NCBI RefSeq assembly: GCF_900116865.1
Contig: NZ_FPCD01000018.1
Location: 1 to 59,130 of the forward strand
Direction: 5' to 3'
Source of the DNA: Butyrivibrio sp. M55
GTDB lineage: Bacteria > Bacillota > Clostridia > Lachnospirales > Lachnospiraceae
Length of the DNA stretch: 59,130 bases
Shown: piece after piece, positions 1 to 6,227 of the stretch
Layout: every line of letters starts with the position of its first letter
Numbering within the stretch: position 1 is the stretch's first letter
Translations under genes and position numbers: made by a program
Notes under the pieces: model-generated
Database searches by the model: none
Told to the model about the DNA's origin: nothing
Seen by the model: the letters and a program-made list of their open reading frames with translations, nothing else

Positions 1-206
1 GTGTTACCCACGTAACACCCGTGTAACACCCATGTATATACATTAGTACATACATTTTATAGTATTTATCTTCCTTTATCACTATTTGGTGTAGAGAATG
101 CGGTAACACCAATGTGTTACCCACGTAACACCCGTGTAACACCCATGTATATACATTAGTACATACATTTTAATAGCATTTTTATCTTTCTTTATCACTA
201 TTTGGT
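1..206. repeat. 113-bp tandem direct repeat downstream of rep
   Basis: Bases 1-93 recur almost unchanged from 114 to about 206, a period of 113 bp. Each unit opens with GTGTTAC/GTAACAC half-sites in both orientations and ends in a TTTATCACTATTTGGTG block. An extra GGTAACACC lies at 102-110. The half-sites resemble iterons or a partition/incompatibility site near the replication gene. The first unit begins at base 1, so the array may continue outside the window. Confidence 0.85.
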
Positions 207-242
207 GAAAAAAAATGGATGTTACCTACATAACATCCATTT
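207..242 (-). terminator. Rho-independent terminator of rep
   Basis: Inverted arms at 213-224 and 231-242 form a 12-bp stem. Read on the minus strand the stem is followed by eight T residues, and it lies 17 bp past the rep stop codon. The loop side still carries GTTAC/GTAAC, so the terminator may derive from the neighbouring repeat. Confidence 0.8.
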
Positions 243-258
243 ACTATTTACTTCTGCT

Positions 259-1473
259 CTACCTTCTGTTGTTATCCTTCTTAAGTGTATTCAAAACTTC
301 AGATATTGCATTATCTTTTATTCTATTTTCTTCTACTGCCCCATTACTTCCTGATGCTTTATCCGGATCAACATCTATCATGTCTGAAAGTTTTACAAGT
401 TTTTCTTTCTTCGGTTCTTCTTCAGGTTCTACGTAATTATCTACAAGGAGTTTTTCAAGCTCTGTAAAGTCATACTTTCTTTGCTCAAAATTATTAAATG
501 TATTTCTTACTTCAACAGGATTACTATATTTTTTCATCAACGAGATAATATATCCCACCATGTTATTTACATTGTCTCTGCCTAATGCATATTTAATACG
601 CTGCTTTACTTGTACATCTGATATATTGTTCTTTTTTGCTTCCTTAGCAATCGAAACAATATCATCTTCGTTTATATTACTTCTACCTTTAAGCTCTTCT
701 TTGATCGTGTAATAAATTGATGAAGCAGTAATATCATCAATTTCTTTCTTACTTTCTCTTCCTACAGCATCCCAAGTAAAGATTATATGCGAAAGAGGTT
801 TACCTCTTTTGTTTGCATATTGAGTATCATAGGTAAGATTTTTGATAGAGCAGCCACTAAGATTTATCTCATTAACAGCCGGAGCAATACAGCTTCTCAT
901 CATTTCCTTATTAGAATAACTGTCTTTTACTCCAATCTTCTTCCTAAACTCTTCAAAAGAAGATTCCTGGCCGCCTTCACCAACAACAAATTTTCCAGTA
1001 CTCTTCCATTGGCGAATAAGTCTAAACATATTCTTTGTATACTTTGATTTGAAGTTTACAAACTCTTCCAGATCCAATGACGTGTATTTATGAAACTCAT
1101 TAAATAGCCACATGAAATCTTTATTTACAGCAACTTCTAATGTTTCATTATCTTCATCTATTATAAATGTAGGAAACAGATCAAAACGATATGTCCTTTT
1201 TTTCCCACTCGTCTTTTCTTCAGTGATAGTACAATTTACTGCTAAGAGCTGATTTATCATGTTATTCATGTCTTTAACGAATGTAGCTTGAACATGCTTT
1301 TGTGCACCATACCCTGATTTCTCTTTTATCTCCGAAAAAGTCATTACTACTCTTTCATCGGCCTTATTCTTGACTTTCATACATAAAGTCATAAAAATAT
1401 TCATAGAGGTTTTTGATAAAGTTCCTAGGTGTAGTTTATTCATATCATTTTCAAATATTACAAGATCTCCCAT
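259..1473 (-). CDS. Rep_3-family plasmid replication initiator
   Basis: This 404-residue protein has the layout of Rep_3/RepB initiators: an N-terminal winged helix (about 1-130), a second winged helix with the hallmark stretch YTKNMFRLIRQWKSTG (about 145-165), and a variable charged C-terminal tail. Such proteins bind iterons and open the origin. I chose the ATG at 1473 because GAGGAG directly abuts an in-frame ATG three codons upstream, which leaves a good spacing only for the inner start. It is divergent from the primase gene, and the iterons lie in its upstream region, which suggests autoregulation by iteron binding. The family call is firm; host range cannot be read from sequence. Confidence 0.9.
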   Translation of the reverse strand: MGDLVIFENDMNKLHLGTLSKTSMNIFMTLCMKVKNKADERVVMTFSEIKEKSGYGAQKHVQATFVKDMNNMINQLLAVNCTITEEKTSGKKRTYRFDLFPTFIIDEDNETLEVAVNKDFMWLFNEFHKYTSLDLEEFVNFKSKYTKNMFRLIRQWKSTGKFVVGEGGQESSFEEFRKKIGVKDSYSNKEMMRSCIAPAVNEINLSGCSIKNLTYDTQYANKRGKPLSHIIFTWDAVGRESKKEIDDITASSIYYTIKEELKGRSNINEDDIVSIAKEAKKNNISDVQVKQRIKYALGRDNVNNMVGYIISLMKKYSNPVEVRNTFNNFEQRKYDFTELEKLLVDNYVEPEEEPKKEKLVKLSDMIDVDPDKASGSNGAVEENRIKDNAISEVLNTLKKDNNRR

Positions 1474-1482
1474 TTTTATCAT

Positions 1483-1860
1483 CTCCTCTTTTTTGGTGTA
1501 AGTTTTTCGAAAGCAAAAAAACTATATTTTGTTTTTAAATTAATCACAAATACATTATATATTATTGGTGTAAGTCAGTCAATCATTAATTACACCAAAT
1601 ACCGCAAAAACTACACCATAAAAAATATCCATTTTCGCATTTTCTACACCAAAGGTCGCAAAAACTACACCAAAAGACCGCATTTTCTACACCAAAAGGC
1701 CGCAAAAACTACACCTAATAAGTCTATAAACCGCATGGTTGAGCGATTTTTGATAGCCCTAAAATATTAAAACTTAAAAATATATAAAATTAATGTAACA
1801 ACAAAATAAAGTAATCGTTGTTTCTCAAACAAAATATATTATTTATACAAATATATTTCT
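1483..1860. other. Putative origin of replication region
   Basis: This gene-free AT-rich stretch lies between rep and the divergent primase promoter. It holds five iterons (1602-1715), extra GGTGTAAG half-sites near 1495 and 1566 in the opposite orientation, and an A/T-only tract around 1760-1860 suited to strand opening. Its role as an origin is inferred from this arrangement. Confidence 0.75.
1602..1715 (+). repeat. Five 16-bp iterons
   Basis: Copies start at 1602, 1635, 1656, 1678 and 1700. The consensus is YCGC-A-(AAAA or TTTT)-CTACACC, with the core alternating AAAAA, TTTT, AAAAA, TTTT, AAAAA. Spacing is 21-22 bp (33 bp for the first interval), close to two helical turns, so a bound initiator would sit on one face of the DNA. 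Confidence 0.88.
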
Positions 1861-1866
1861 TACGTG

Positions 1867-1881
1867 TCCTCACCGTGAGGA
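1867..1881 (+). repeat. Dispersed palindrome copy 1
   Basis: TCCTCACCGTGAGGA, C-centred. It lies 15 bp upstream of the -35 box of the primase promoter, where an operator would be expected. Confidence 0.9.
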
Positions 1882-1896
1882 TAGAATAAGTTTAAA

Positions 1897-1925
1897 TTGA
1901 CTTTGTGTGTACTGTATGCTATAAT
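1897..1925 (+). promoter_or_regulatory. Conserved-spacer promoter of the primase gene
   Basis: TTGACT at 1897-1902, 17-bp spacer, TATAAT at 1920-1925. The spacer carries TTGTGTGTACTGTATGC, shared with a family of promoters at 5700, 6356, 7042, 35931 and 49859. Confidence 0.8.
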
Positions 1926-1977
1926 AATAAATGTAGTAAAAAACTCCTTGCGGTATTTTTGAGGAGGTGAAGTACCA

Positions 1978-2919
1978 ATGTCATTTTTAGATAACATAAA
2001 AGAAGTTCCTATTACAGATTTTGCAGAACGTATTGGTTTTACCACAGTTCGAAAAGGAAATAAGTATGTTTCTCTTAAAGAGCATGATTCGGTAATGATC
2101 GATACTTATAAGAACTGCTTCTGGAGAAATTCAAAATATACAAGAGGAAGTAAAGGAGCTGCAGGATCCATAATTGATTTTGCAATGGAGTTTAATGGAG
2201 CTGCTGATCATAAAGAAGCAATGCGTCAGATTGCTCTGATGTATGGAATCCAAGGAGAACAAGAAGCCAAAGTTTCTTTTAATAAAGTAGAAAAAAAGAA
2301 GACAACTACTCTTCCACCTCTTCCACCCAAAGAAGACGTAAAGTTAGATTTTCCTGCAAAGGATAAGGACAGCGAAGATGTCTATAATTATCTTAGTGAG
2401 GAACGCTGCATAGATAAAGCAGTTCTTAGATACTTCTTTAATAAAAGAATGCTCTACCAGGATAGACATAAGAATTGTGTCTTTGTTACACAGCACTTTT
2501 GTTGTGTTCGAAGTACTGGAGAAAAGAAATTTGTTCAGGATAAACCCGGATGTGATTACAATGAATGTTTTTACTTTCAGGGAAAGAAAGATAATGATAC
2601 TTTGATCGTTGCTGAATCAGTTATTGATATCATGAGCGTTATGACAGAGCTTTGTCATAAGAAAAAGATGTTCATAAATTATGATTATCTTGCGCTCTCA
2701 GGAACCGGTAAGCTCATGAGCGTAAAATATCACACGGATAAGAATCCGATATATAAGAATGTGATTTTATGCTATGACAATGATGAAGCAGGTAGAAATG
2801 CTATCGCTTCTACTAAAGAAAGTCTTAAAGATACAAATATAAAGGTGATCGTTTGTCAGGCTCCTTCTGGGAAGGACTGGAATGATTATATTGTTTTAAA
2901 AAAGATGTCCTCACGGTGA
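1978..2919 (+). CDS. TOPRIM-domain primase-like protein
   Basis: The 313-residue protein has a charged N-terminal part like the DUF3991 region of plasmid and ICE primase-like proteins. A TOPRIM fold follows at about 205-310, with the acidic signatures AESVIDIM and CYDNDEAGR and the ending PSGKDWNDYI. No CHC2 zinc cluster is visible. It probably acts in DNA replication or in priming transferred strands. The start is set by a strong GAGGAGGTGA at 1961-1970. CTCCT at 1943-1947 can pair with that site, so the ribosome-binding site may be partly masked. The last four codons and the stop lie inside a palindrome copy. Confidence 0.82.
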   Translation: MSFLDNIKEVPITDFAERIGFTTVRKGNKYVSLKEHDSVMIDTYKNCFWRNSKYTRGSKGAAGSIIDFAMEFNGAADHKEAMRQIALMYGIQGEQEAKVSFNKVEKKKTTTLPPLPPKEDVKLDFPAKDKDSEDVYNYLSEERCIDKAVLRYFFNKRMLYQDRHKNCVFVTQHFCCVRSTGEKKFVQDKPGCDYNECFYFQGKKDNDTLIVAESVIDIMSVMTELCHKKKMFINYDYLALSGTGKLMSVKYHTDKNPIYKNVILCYDNDEAGRNAIASTKESLKDTNIKVIVCQAPSGKDWNDYIVLKKMSSR

Positions 2920-2936
2920 GGACATCTTTTTTAAAA
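2894..2936 (+). terminator. Palindrome copy 2 extended into a terminator-like hairpin
   Basis: The core TCCTCACGGTGAGGA (2908-2922) is flanked by perfectly complementary 14-base arms, giving a 43-nt perfect interrupted palindrome whose stem ends in an A/T run on each strand. It overlaps the primase stop codon and could terminate transcription in both directions. Confidence 0.8.
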
Positions 2937-3005
2937 ATTGATTTATTGTATGGAATATTTTGTATTAAAATATGTATAAACTTAAGAGGAGAATGCGTAT
3001 TAAAC

Positions 3006-3278
3006 ATGAAAGACGAAAATATGATCAGCGCACAGCATATTATATGCTTGCGAAATAAATCAAACTTAAAACAAGATGAATTGGCGGCTATCGTTTCTGA
3101 ACTGATGAAAAAAGAAAAACCTTATGCTTCTACTATTGTTGCTGATTGGGAAGCAGGAAAAGAAAAACCTTCAAAAGAAGCTGCTTTAGCAATGGCTGAT
3201 TTGTTTAATACTTCAGTAGCTTATATTTTAGGCAAAACAGATACTATAGATAGGGATGACGAGAAGTGTGAAGTATAA
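3006..3278 (+). CDS. Xre/Cro-CI family HTH regulator
   Basis: A 90-residue DNA-binding protein made almost wholly of one HTH_3 domain (about 5-78), with the typical LKQDELA helix and the C-terminal VAYILGKTD of repressors that set up a dimer. The ATG at 3006 lies 14 bp after GAGGAG; the ATG at 3021 is an alternative. It is separated from the primase by the extended palindrome hairpin. It is a candidate plasmid regulator, possibly of the shared promoter family, but nothing in the sequence proves its target. Confidence 0.8.
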   Translation: MKDENMISAQHIICLRNKSNLKQDELAAIVSELMKKEKPYASTIVADWEAGKEKPSKEAALAMADLFNTSVAYILGKTDTIDRDDEKCEV

Positions 3279-3326
3279 TTCCCAAAATCTTGCAGGGGTT
3301 TCAGCAGGATTATGATAAAGATTGAA

Positions 3327-3354
3327 TTGAAAATAAGTTATAATATGTTATAAT
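3327..3354 (+). promoter_or_regulatory. Promoter of antisense antitoxin RNA
   Basis: TTGAAA at 3327-3332, 16-bp spacer, TATAAT at 3349-3354. A second TATAAT lies at 3339-3344. Predicted start is near 3361. Confidence 0.7.
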
Positions 3355-3360
3355 ACTTTC

Positions 3361-3442
3361 AAAGAGTGGTAGCGATACCCCTTGATTTAAGAAGTTTAAT
3401 AAAAAAACCGCTTAACTTGTGAGGTTAGGAGCGGTTTTTTTA
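3361..3442 (+). ncRNA. Putative type I antitoxin RNA
   Basis: A predicted RNA of about 80 nt running from the promoter above to a terminator (stem CCGCT/AGCGG at 3409-3435, then seven T). It carries the 5' hairpin GGTA-GCGA-TACC and contains no ORF. Its 3' half is antisense to the last codons of the minus-strand toxin ORF, and the terminator hairpin is flanked by A and T runs, so it can serve both strands. This convergent, 3'-overlapping layout is that of TxpA/RatA and Fst-type loci. Confidence 0.7.
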
Positions 3443-3534
3443 TTGTTCTTTTTCTTATTTTTTAGAATATCGAACAATAGCCTTATGATATTCAACAGAA
3501 GATTGCACAGTGCAATGATCTCTGAAACAGTCAT
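3412..3534 (-). CDS. Small hydrophobic type I toxin-like peptide
   Basis: A 40-residue ORF: MTVSEIIALCNLLLNIIRLL, then a short second hydrophobic part, then a lysine/asparagine-rich tail (KNKKKNNKK). One membrane helix plus a charged tail is the design of Fst/TxpA and holin-like type I toxins, which damage the membrane. AAAGGAA lies about 11 bp before the ATG. The leader can fold TTTCCCT against AGGGAAA, which could mask translation. The 3' end overlaps the convergent antitoxin RNA. The call rests on layout and peptide type; no family match could be run. Confidence 0.68.
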   Translation of the reverse strand: MTVSEIIALCNLLLNIIRLLFDILKNKKKNNKKTAPNLTS

Positions 3535-3590
3535 AGGCACCACGTTCCTTTCCCTATTATTTCAAGGGAAACCGCTACCACCTGAGTAAA

Positions 3591-3619
3591 AGTGTAGCAA
3601 ATATGCATTTTAAGGTCAA
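3591..3619 (-). promoter_or_regulatory. Promoter of type I toxin mRNA
   Basis: On the minus strand TTGACC (3619-3614), a 17-bp spacer and TACACT (3596-3591). Predicted start is near 3584, giving a leader of about 50 nt before the toxin ATG. Confidence 0.7.
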
Positions 3620-3659
3620 TGAATAAAAGTAATTAAGGTACATGGTTGTTCATCTTATA

Positions 3660-3674
3660 TCCTCACGGTGAGGA
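3660..3674 (+). repeat. Dispersed palindrome copy 3
   Basis: TCCTCACGGTGAGGA with symmetric ATA/TAT flanks. It lies upstream of the toxin promoter (minus strand) and of the antitoxin relic (plus strand). Confidence 0.9.
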
Positions 3675-3706
3675 TATAAATTTAAGTAAAAAAAATGATT
3701 ATATGA

Positions 3707-3800
3707 TATAATAAGCCAATCAAGAGGTAGTAGTACCCTTGAAGTTAAGGCTAATAAAAACCGCTTCGAACTTGTCAGGGTAGGGAGTTGTTTTTATTAT
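3707..3800 (+). ncRNA. Relic copy of the antitoxin RNA
   Basis: A TATAAT at 3707-3712 precedes a stretch that parallels the 3361-3442 RNA: GAGGTAGTAGTACCCTTGA against GTGGTAGCGATACCCCTTGA, then AAAAACCGCTTCGAACTTGT and a decayed terminator whose 3' arm has lost complementarity. No toxin ORF remains opposite. I read it as a degenerate orphan antitoxin. Confidence 0.5.
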
Positions 3801-3828
3801 TTATTCTTATTCTCTATAATTTAGATAA

Positions 3829-3868
3829 AAAAGTCCGCAAAACTTCGCAGGTCAACGCGGTCTTTTTT
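3829..3868. terminator. Bidirectional terminator-like hairpin
   Basis: A-run, GTCCGC, an 18-base loop region resembling the antitoxin terminator loop, GCGGTC, then six T. It looks like a third, diverged member of the antitoxin-terminator family. Confidence 0.55.
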
Positions 3869-3887
3869 ATTGTCATTTTTTATATCG

Positions 3888-3902
3888 TCCTCACCGTGAG
3901 GA
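3888..3902 (+). repeat. Dispersed palindrome copy 4
   Basis: TCCTCACCGTGAGGA, C-centred. It ends 35 bp upstream of the -10 box of the next promoter. Confidence 0.9.
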
Positions 3903-3914
3903 CATTTTATCAAT

Positions 3915-3943
3915 AGGAATATGTATGTATTGTGTGCTACAAT
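3915..3943 (+). promoter_or_regulatory. Promoter-family member upstream of the 187-residue gene
   Basis: TACAAT at 3938-3943 is preceded by GTATGTATTGTGTGC, matching the family spacer. The -35 region (AGGAAT) is weak, so activation or low output is likely. The leader then folds two hairpins, GGATT/GAATCC and CAGTGCAAC/GTTGCACTG, the second with CTCCTCC in its loop. Confidence 0.6.
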
Positions 3944-4047
3944 AATTTTAGTGGATTTAATAACCGAATCCGCTATGTCAGTGCAACAGATTCTCCTCCG
4001 TTGCACTGGCATCCCCATTTTCTGTTTTATGATTTAAAGAGTTTTTT

Positions 4048-4611
4048 ATGATTAAGAAGTATGAAGAAGGCGATATTCGCGCCGAATGGAAAAACAATAT
4101 TGATGGTTACAAAGTAGATTATTCGGATCTTCACGGGTTTTCTCTCTTTGCTTTTTTGCAGAGCCCTTCTGAAGAAGATATTTCTAAGATGTCAAAGGAT
4201 GCTGATATTGTCATATATTTTGATGACATGGATGGAGTCGGATTCTTTACATTCAATTTTGATGGAACAGGAGGAAGTGCAGCTTTTGCTCCTTCTCTTA
4301 ATCTTGACTATCCAAAGTTTAATATTCCAGATGGATTTACTGGTTTTCCTTTTAATATCTATGTGATTGATTCTACAACTGGGAAGATAAAGGCATTAAG
4401 ATCTATTACACTTTCCTCAGATTTTTCTAAATGGCTTTCTGATTGGTGCAGGCAAAATGAGATTCTTAATCTTTCGCTAGATCATGTAAAGGATATCTCT
4501 AAAAAGTACTTTGATTATCTTAAAAAGCACGACAAAAAAAGATCTTTTAGAATAGCGTTTAATACAACAAAGAAATGTATTGAACATGCACACGATACCG
4601 GAGGCCGTTAG
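4048..4611 (+). CDS. Hypothetical protein, 187 residues
   Basis: I do not recognise the family. The protein is soluble, with no signal or membrane segment. It has an acidic, beta-rich first half (DADIVIYFDDMDGVGFFTFN and a GTGG turn) and a helical, lysine-rich C-terminus (KYFDYLKKHDKKR). It is a single-gene unit with a structured leader of about 100 nt and no strong Shine-Dalgarno site (AAAGAG only), so translation is probably weak or controlled. It belongs to the group of genes driven by the shared promoter family. Confidence 0.7.
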   Translation: MIKKYEEGDIRAEWKNNIDGYKVDYSDLHGFSLFAFLQSPSEEDISKMSKDADIVIYFDDMDGVGFFTFNFDGTGGSAAFAPSLNLDYPKFNIPDGFTGFPFNIYVIDSTTGKIKALRSITLSSDFSKWLSDWCRQNEILNLSLDHVKDISKKYFDYLKKHDKKRSFRIAFNTTKKCIEHAHDTGGR

Positions 4612-4719
4612 TAAAAGATTATATCTTTATAAATTTACAAAAATTTTTCCAAAACCTATTGAACTATCAATGTTCCTTCATTGACAATTAAAATATTAAA
4701 AAGAAAGTGAGGGAGCTAT

Positions 4720-5016
4720 ATGTACATTACAGATTTGGAATGGTATTCAGTTCATTGCTCACCTATCCTGCACTTTGATGGTCGAGAGGTATTTTTGGCA
4801 TATGTATCTTTTATGGGCGAGGATAGAATAGGCAGGTGGTGCGGAATTCAGTTTCCGGAAAAGCACCTGACTTATTGCCGGAATTTTTCAGAAGCAGACA
4901 TAGAACTAATAATTGATTATCTTTCAGCTAAGGAGGATGATCTCTGGGAAGAAGCCCATTCTTTGCCACCAAGGGAAGAATGGGAGTTAGATGATATAAA
5001 AGATGATTTAATTTAA
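4720..5016 (+). CDS. Hypothetical protein, 98 residues
   Basis: Small acidic soluble protein of unknown family. The N-terminal part is aromatic-rich (YITDLEWYSVHCSPILHFDG), and the C-terminus ends in an acidic helix (EEWELDDIKDDLI). A good GTGAGGGAG site lies 7 bp before the ATG. It is followed by two consecutive terminator hairpins. An AT-rich stretch with TTGACA near 4681 may be its promoter. Confidence 0.7.
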   Translation: MYITDLEWYSVHCSPILHFDGREVFLAYVSFMGEDRIGRWCGIQFPEKHLTYCRNFSEADIELIIDYLSAKEDDLWEEAHSLPPREEWELDDIKDDLI

Positions 5017-5021
5017 AACTT

Positions 5022-5068
5022 AAGCAGTAATCTGAGTTTTCAATGGCCAGATTGCTGCTTTGTTTTTT
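5022..5068 (+). terminator. Terminator of the 98-residue gene
   Basis: Twelve-base arms at 5022-5033 and 5049-5060 (AAGCAGTAATCT with AGATTGCTGCTT) followed by a T run. Confidence 0.8.
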
Positions 5069-5071
5069 ACG

Positions 5072-5097
5072 CCGTCCTCACGGTGAGGACGGTTTTT
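5072..5097 (+). terminator. Palindrome copy 5 acting as a terminator-like hairpin
   Basis: Core TCCTCACGGTGAGGA at 5075-5089, extended by CCG/CGG and followed by TTTTTATT. It stands directly after another terminator. Confidence 0.8.
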
Positions 5098-5159
5098 ATT
5101 TAGCTTTGGGTATAAGTTTTAGCCACAAAATACATTTTTCTGGGCTTTTGAAGATTTCT

Positions 5160-5290
5160 TTTGTACCATTCCTAACCCCAGCACCGACTCACTAAATTCG
5201 CCGAGGCTCATTAAGTGATCTGGTGCAGCCCCTTCCCCGACTCCAGGGGGCAAGCAGCTAAAGCTGCTTAATTTGTTTATGAAGGAATCT
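5160..5290. other. Structured non-coding region
   Basis: No ORF is supported. Nested inverted segments are visible: CAGCACC with GGTGCAG, and inside them TCACTAAAT with ATTAAGTGA, closing over GCCGAGGC. A hairpin AAGCAGC-TAAA-GCTGCTT follows at about 5250-5270. It adjoins structured element copy 1 but has no counterpart beside copy 2. Confidence 0.5.
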
Positions 5291-5312
5291 ACTTTTTTGT
5301 CATAGTGGTCAA

Positions 5313-5533
5313 TTTATAAGTCAAGAGCTGCCCGGACTGCGTCCAGCGTACTGTCTCTTGACTTATAAAACGTCCATGTTCCCATCGCTATGGCGATAGG
5401 GATAAGAAAAAGATTTTCAATCCCTATCGCTTTCGCGATTGTATCATGGACTATAAATTATCTTTGATCGGACTTTTGAATTGTTATGTCAGGGGCTTTG
5501 CGCCCCCAACACCCCCGCAGGCTCCAAGGATAA
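5313..5533 (+). other. Large structured element, copy 1
   Basis: Perfect 15-base arms at 5313-5327 and 5355-5369 enclose an inner GGAC/GTCC stem. A second domain closes with GTCCATG (5372-5378) and CATGGAC (5445-5451) around GATAGGG/CCCTATC. It ends with a conserved 47-nt tail at 5487-5533 containing the hairpin GGGGCTTTGCGCCCC then CAACACCCCC. Copy 2 at 49569-49793 differs in the stems by paired changes and is identical in the tail. It may be a structured RNA or a single-strand DNA site such as an origin; no coding potential. Confidence 0.75.
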
Positions 5534-5589
5534 GAATGATGATGCTGGCTGAATTTTATGGTATATACTAAACCCTGTTCAAAAGTGAC

Positions 5590-5675
5590 ACCTTAACTGT
5601 CTTAGTGCCGCAAATGCTAAGAACAAACAGTTTAAGTTCTCACAAGTTTAAAGGCTTCCATGTTGGAAGTCTTTT
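5590..5675 (+). ncRNA. Small RNA family, copy A
   Basis: Hairpin CTGT-CTTAG...CTAAG...ACAG at 5597-5630, linker with TTCTCAC, then a terminator (GGCTTCCA/TGGAAGTC plus T run, 5652-5675). The upstream promoter is less clear than for copies B and C. Confidence 0.65.
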
Positions 5676-5699
5676 TAAGTCTTTTTAATATAGAATTAA

Positions 5700-5728
5700 T
5701 TGACAAAGTGTGTACAATATACTATAAT
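5700..5728 (+). promoter_or_regulatory. Conserved-spacer promoter of the 42-codon gene
   Basis: TTGACA at 5700-5705, 17-bp spacer with AAGTGTGTACAATATAC, TATAAT at 5723-5728. Confidence 0.8.
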
Positions 5729-5789
5729 ATTAGAGTAGGGAATATGCTTCCCTTATCTTCTGTGGGTGAGAGTAACAGAGGATTAATTA

Positions 5790-5918
5790 TTGAAGAGAAG
5801 ACGTAAAGAAAAGAACAAGAAAACTTATGATAAGATTTTAGCTGTATTTGCAGTTTTGGAGATTGCTTTTCGAATCTTAGAACATATATCAGCTATTATC
5901 AAGAATTTGATTAAGTAA
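5790..5918 (+). CDS. Small basic membrane peptide, 42 residues
   Basis: TTG start 8 bp after AGAGG. The peptide opens MKRRRKEKNKKTYDK, followed by one hydrophobic helix (ILAVFAVLEIAFRILEHI) and a short tail, IKNLIK. This is the composition of type I toxins and other membrane-active peptides. In the leader, CTTCTGT pairs with ACAGAGG, placing the ribosome site in a stem and displaying GGGTGAGAGTA as the loop. Three small RNAs nearby carry the complement of that loop. A structured 3' region (ATCACA/TGTGAT, and GGAACCAC with GTGGTGTTCC) follows. The ORF is too short to be sure of. Confidence 0.55.
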   Translation: MKRRRKEKNKKTYDKILAVFAVLEIAFRILEHISAIIKNLIK

Positions 5919-6032
5919 TTATTTAATTCTTTGCATCACAGTGGATGTGATTATAATCGTCGATGGTTTTTGCGGAACCACAAAATACACTCGCAGGGGC
6001 GAGGAAGAGGTTGCTGAAACTGTGGTGTTCCT

Positions 6033-6060
6033 TTACAAAATGGCTTATTTATGCTATATT
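6033..6060 (+). promoter_or_regulatory. Promoter of small RNA B
   Basis: TTACAA at 6033-6038, 16-bp spacer, TATATT at 6055-6060, within a block (AAAATGGCTTATTTATGC) nearly repeated before copy C. Confidence 0.7.
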
Positions 6061-6066
6061 AATAGT

Positions 6067-6167
6067 ATTCAATAAGAGATCCTCGGCTGTCTTAGTACCG
6101 CAAATGCTAAGAATAAACAGTTAGACTCTCACCAGATTAAAAGGCTTCCTTTTATGGAAGCCTTTTT
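6067..6167 (+). ncRNA. Small RNA family, copy B
   Basis: About 100 nt. Hairpin at 6087-6120, single-stranded linker TTAGACTCTCACCAGATT, terminator GGCTTCC/GGAAGCC plus T run at 6142-6167. The linker ACTCTCACC is exactly complementary to GGTGAGAGT in the leader loop of the 42-codon gene. Confidence 0.75.
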
Positions 6168-6192
6168 GGTATTAATTCAATTATGTAGGCTC

Positions 6193-6221
6193 TTCATAAA
6201 ATGGCTTGTTTATGCTATATT
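6193..6221 (+). promoter_or_regulatory. Promoter of small RNA C
   Basis: TTCATA at 6193-6198, 17-bp spacer, TATATT at 6216-6221. It shares ATGGCTTGTTTATGCTATATT-type sequence with copy B. Confidence 0.7.
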
Positions 6222-6227
6222 CATAGA

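Noticed and set aside
787..1047. 86-residue plus-strand ORF
   Set aside because: Antisense to the rep gene, without a ribosome site.
3821..4018. 65-residue minus-strand ORF containing a PHGED segment
   Set aside because: It runs through a promoter, two leader hairpins and a palindrome copy, has no ribosome site, and its sequence looks non-coding.
5313..5533. The structured element as a MITE
   Set aside because: It has inverted arms, but they lie internally, no target-site duplication is visible, and the stem changes are compensatory, which favours a functional fold.
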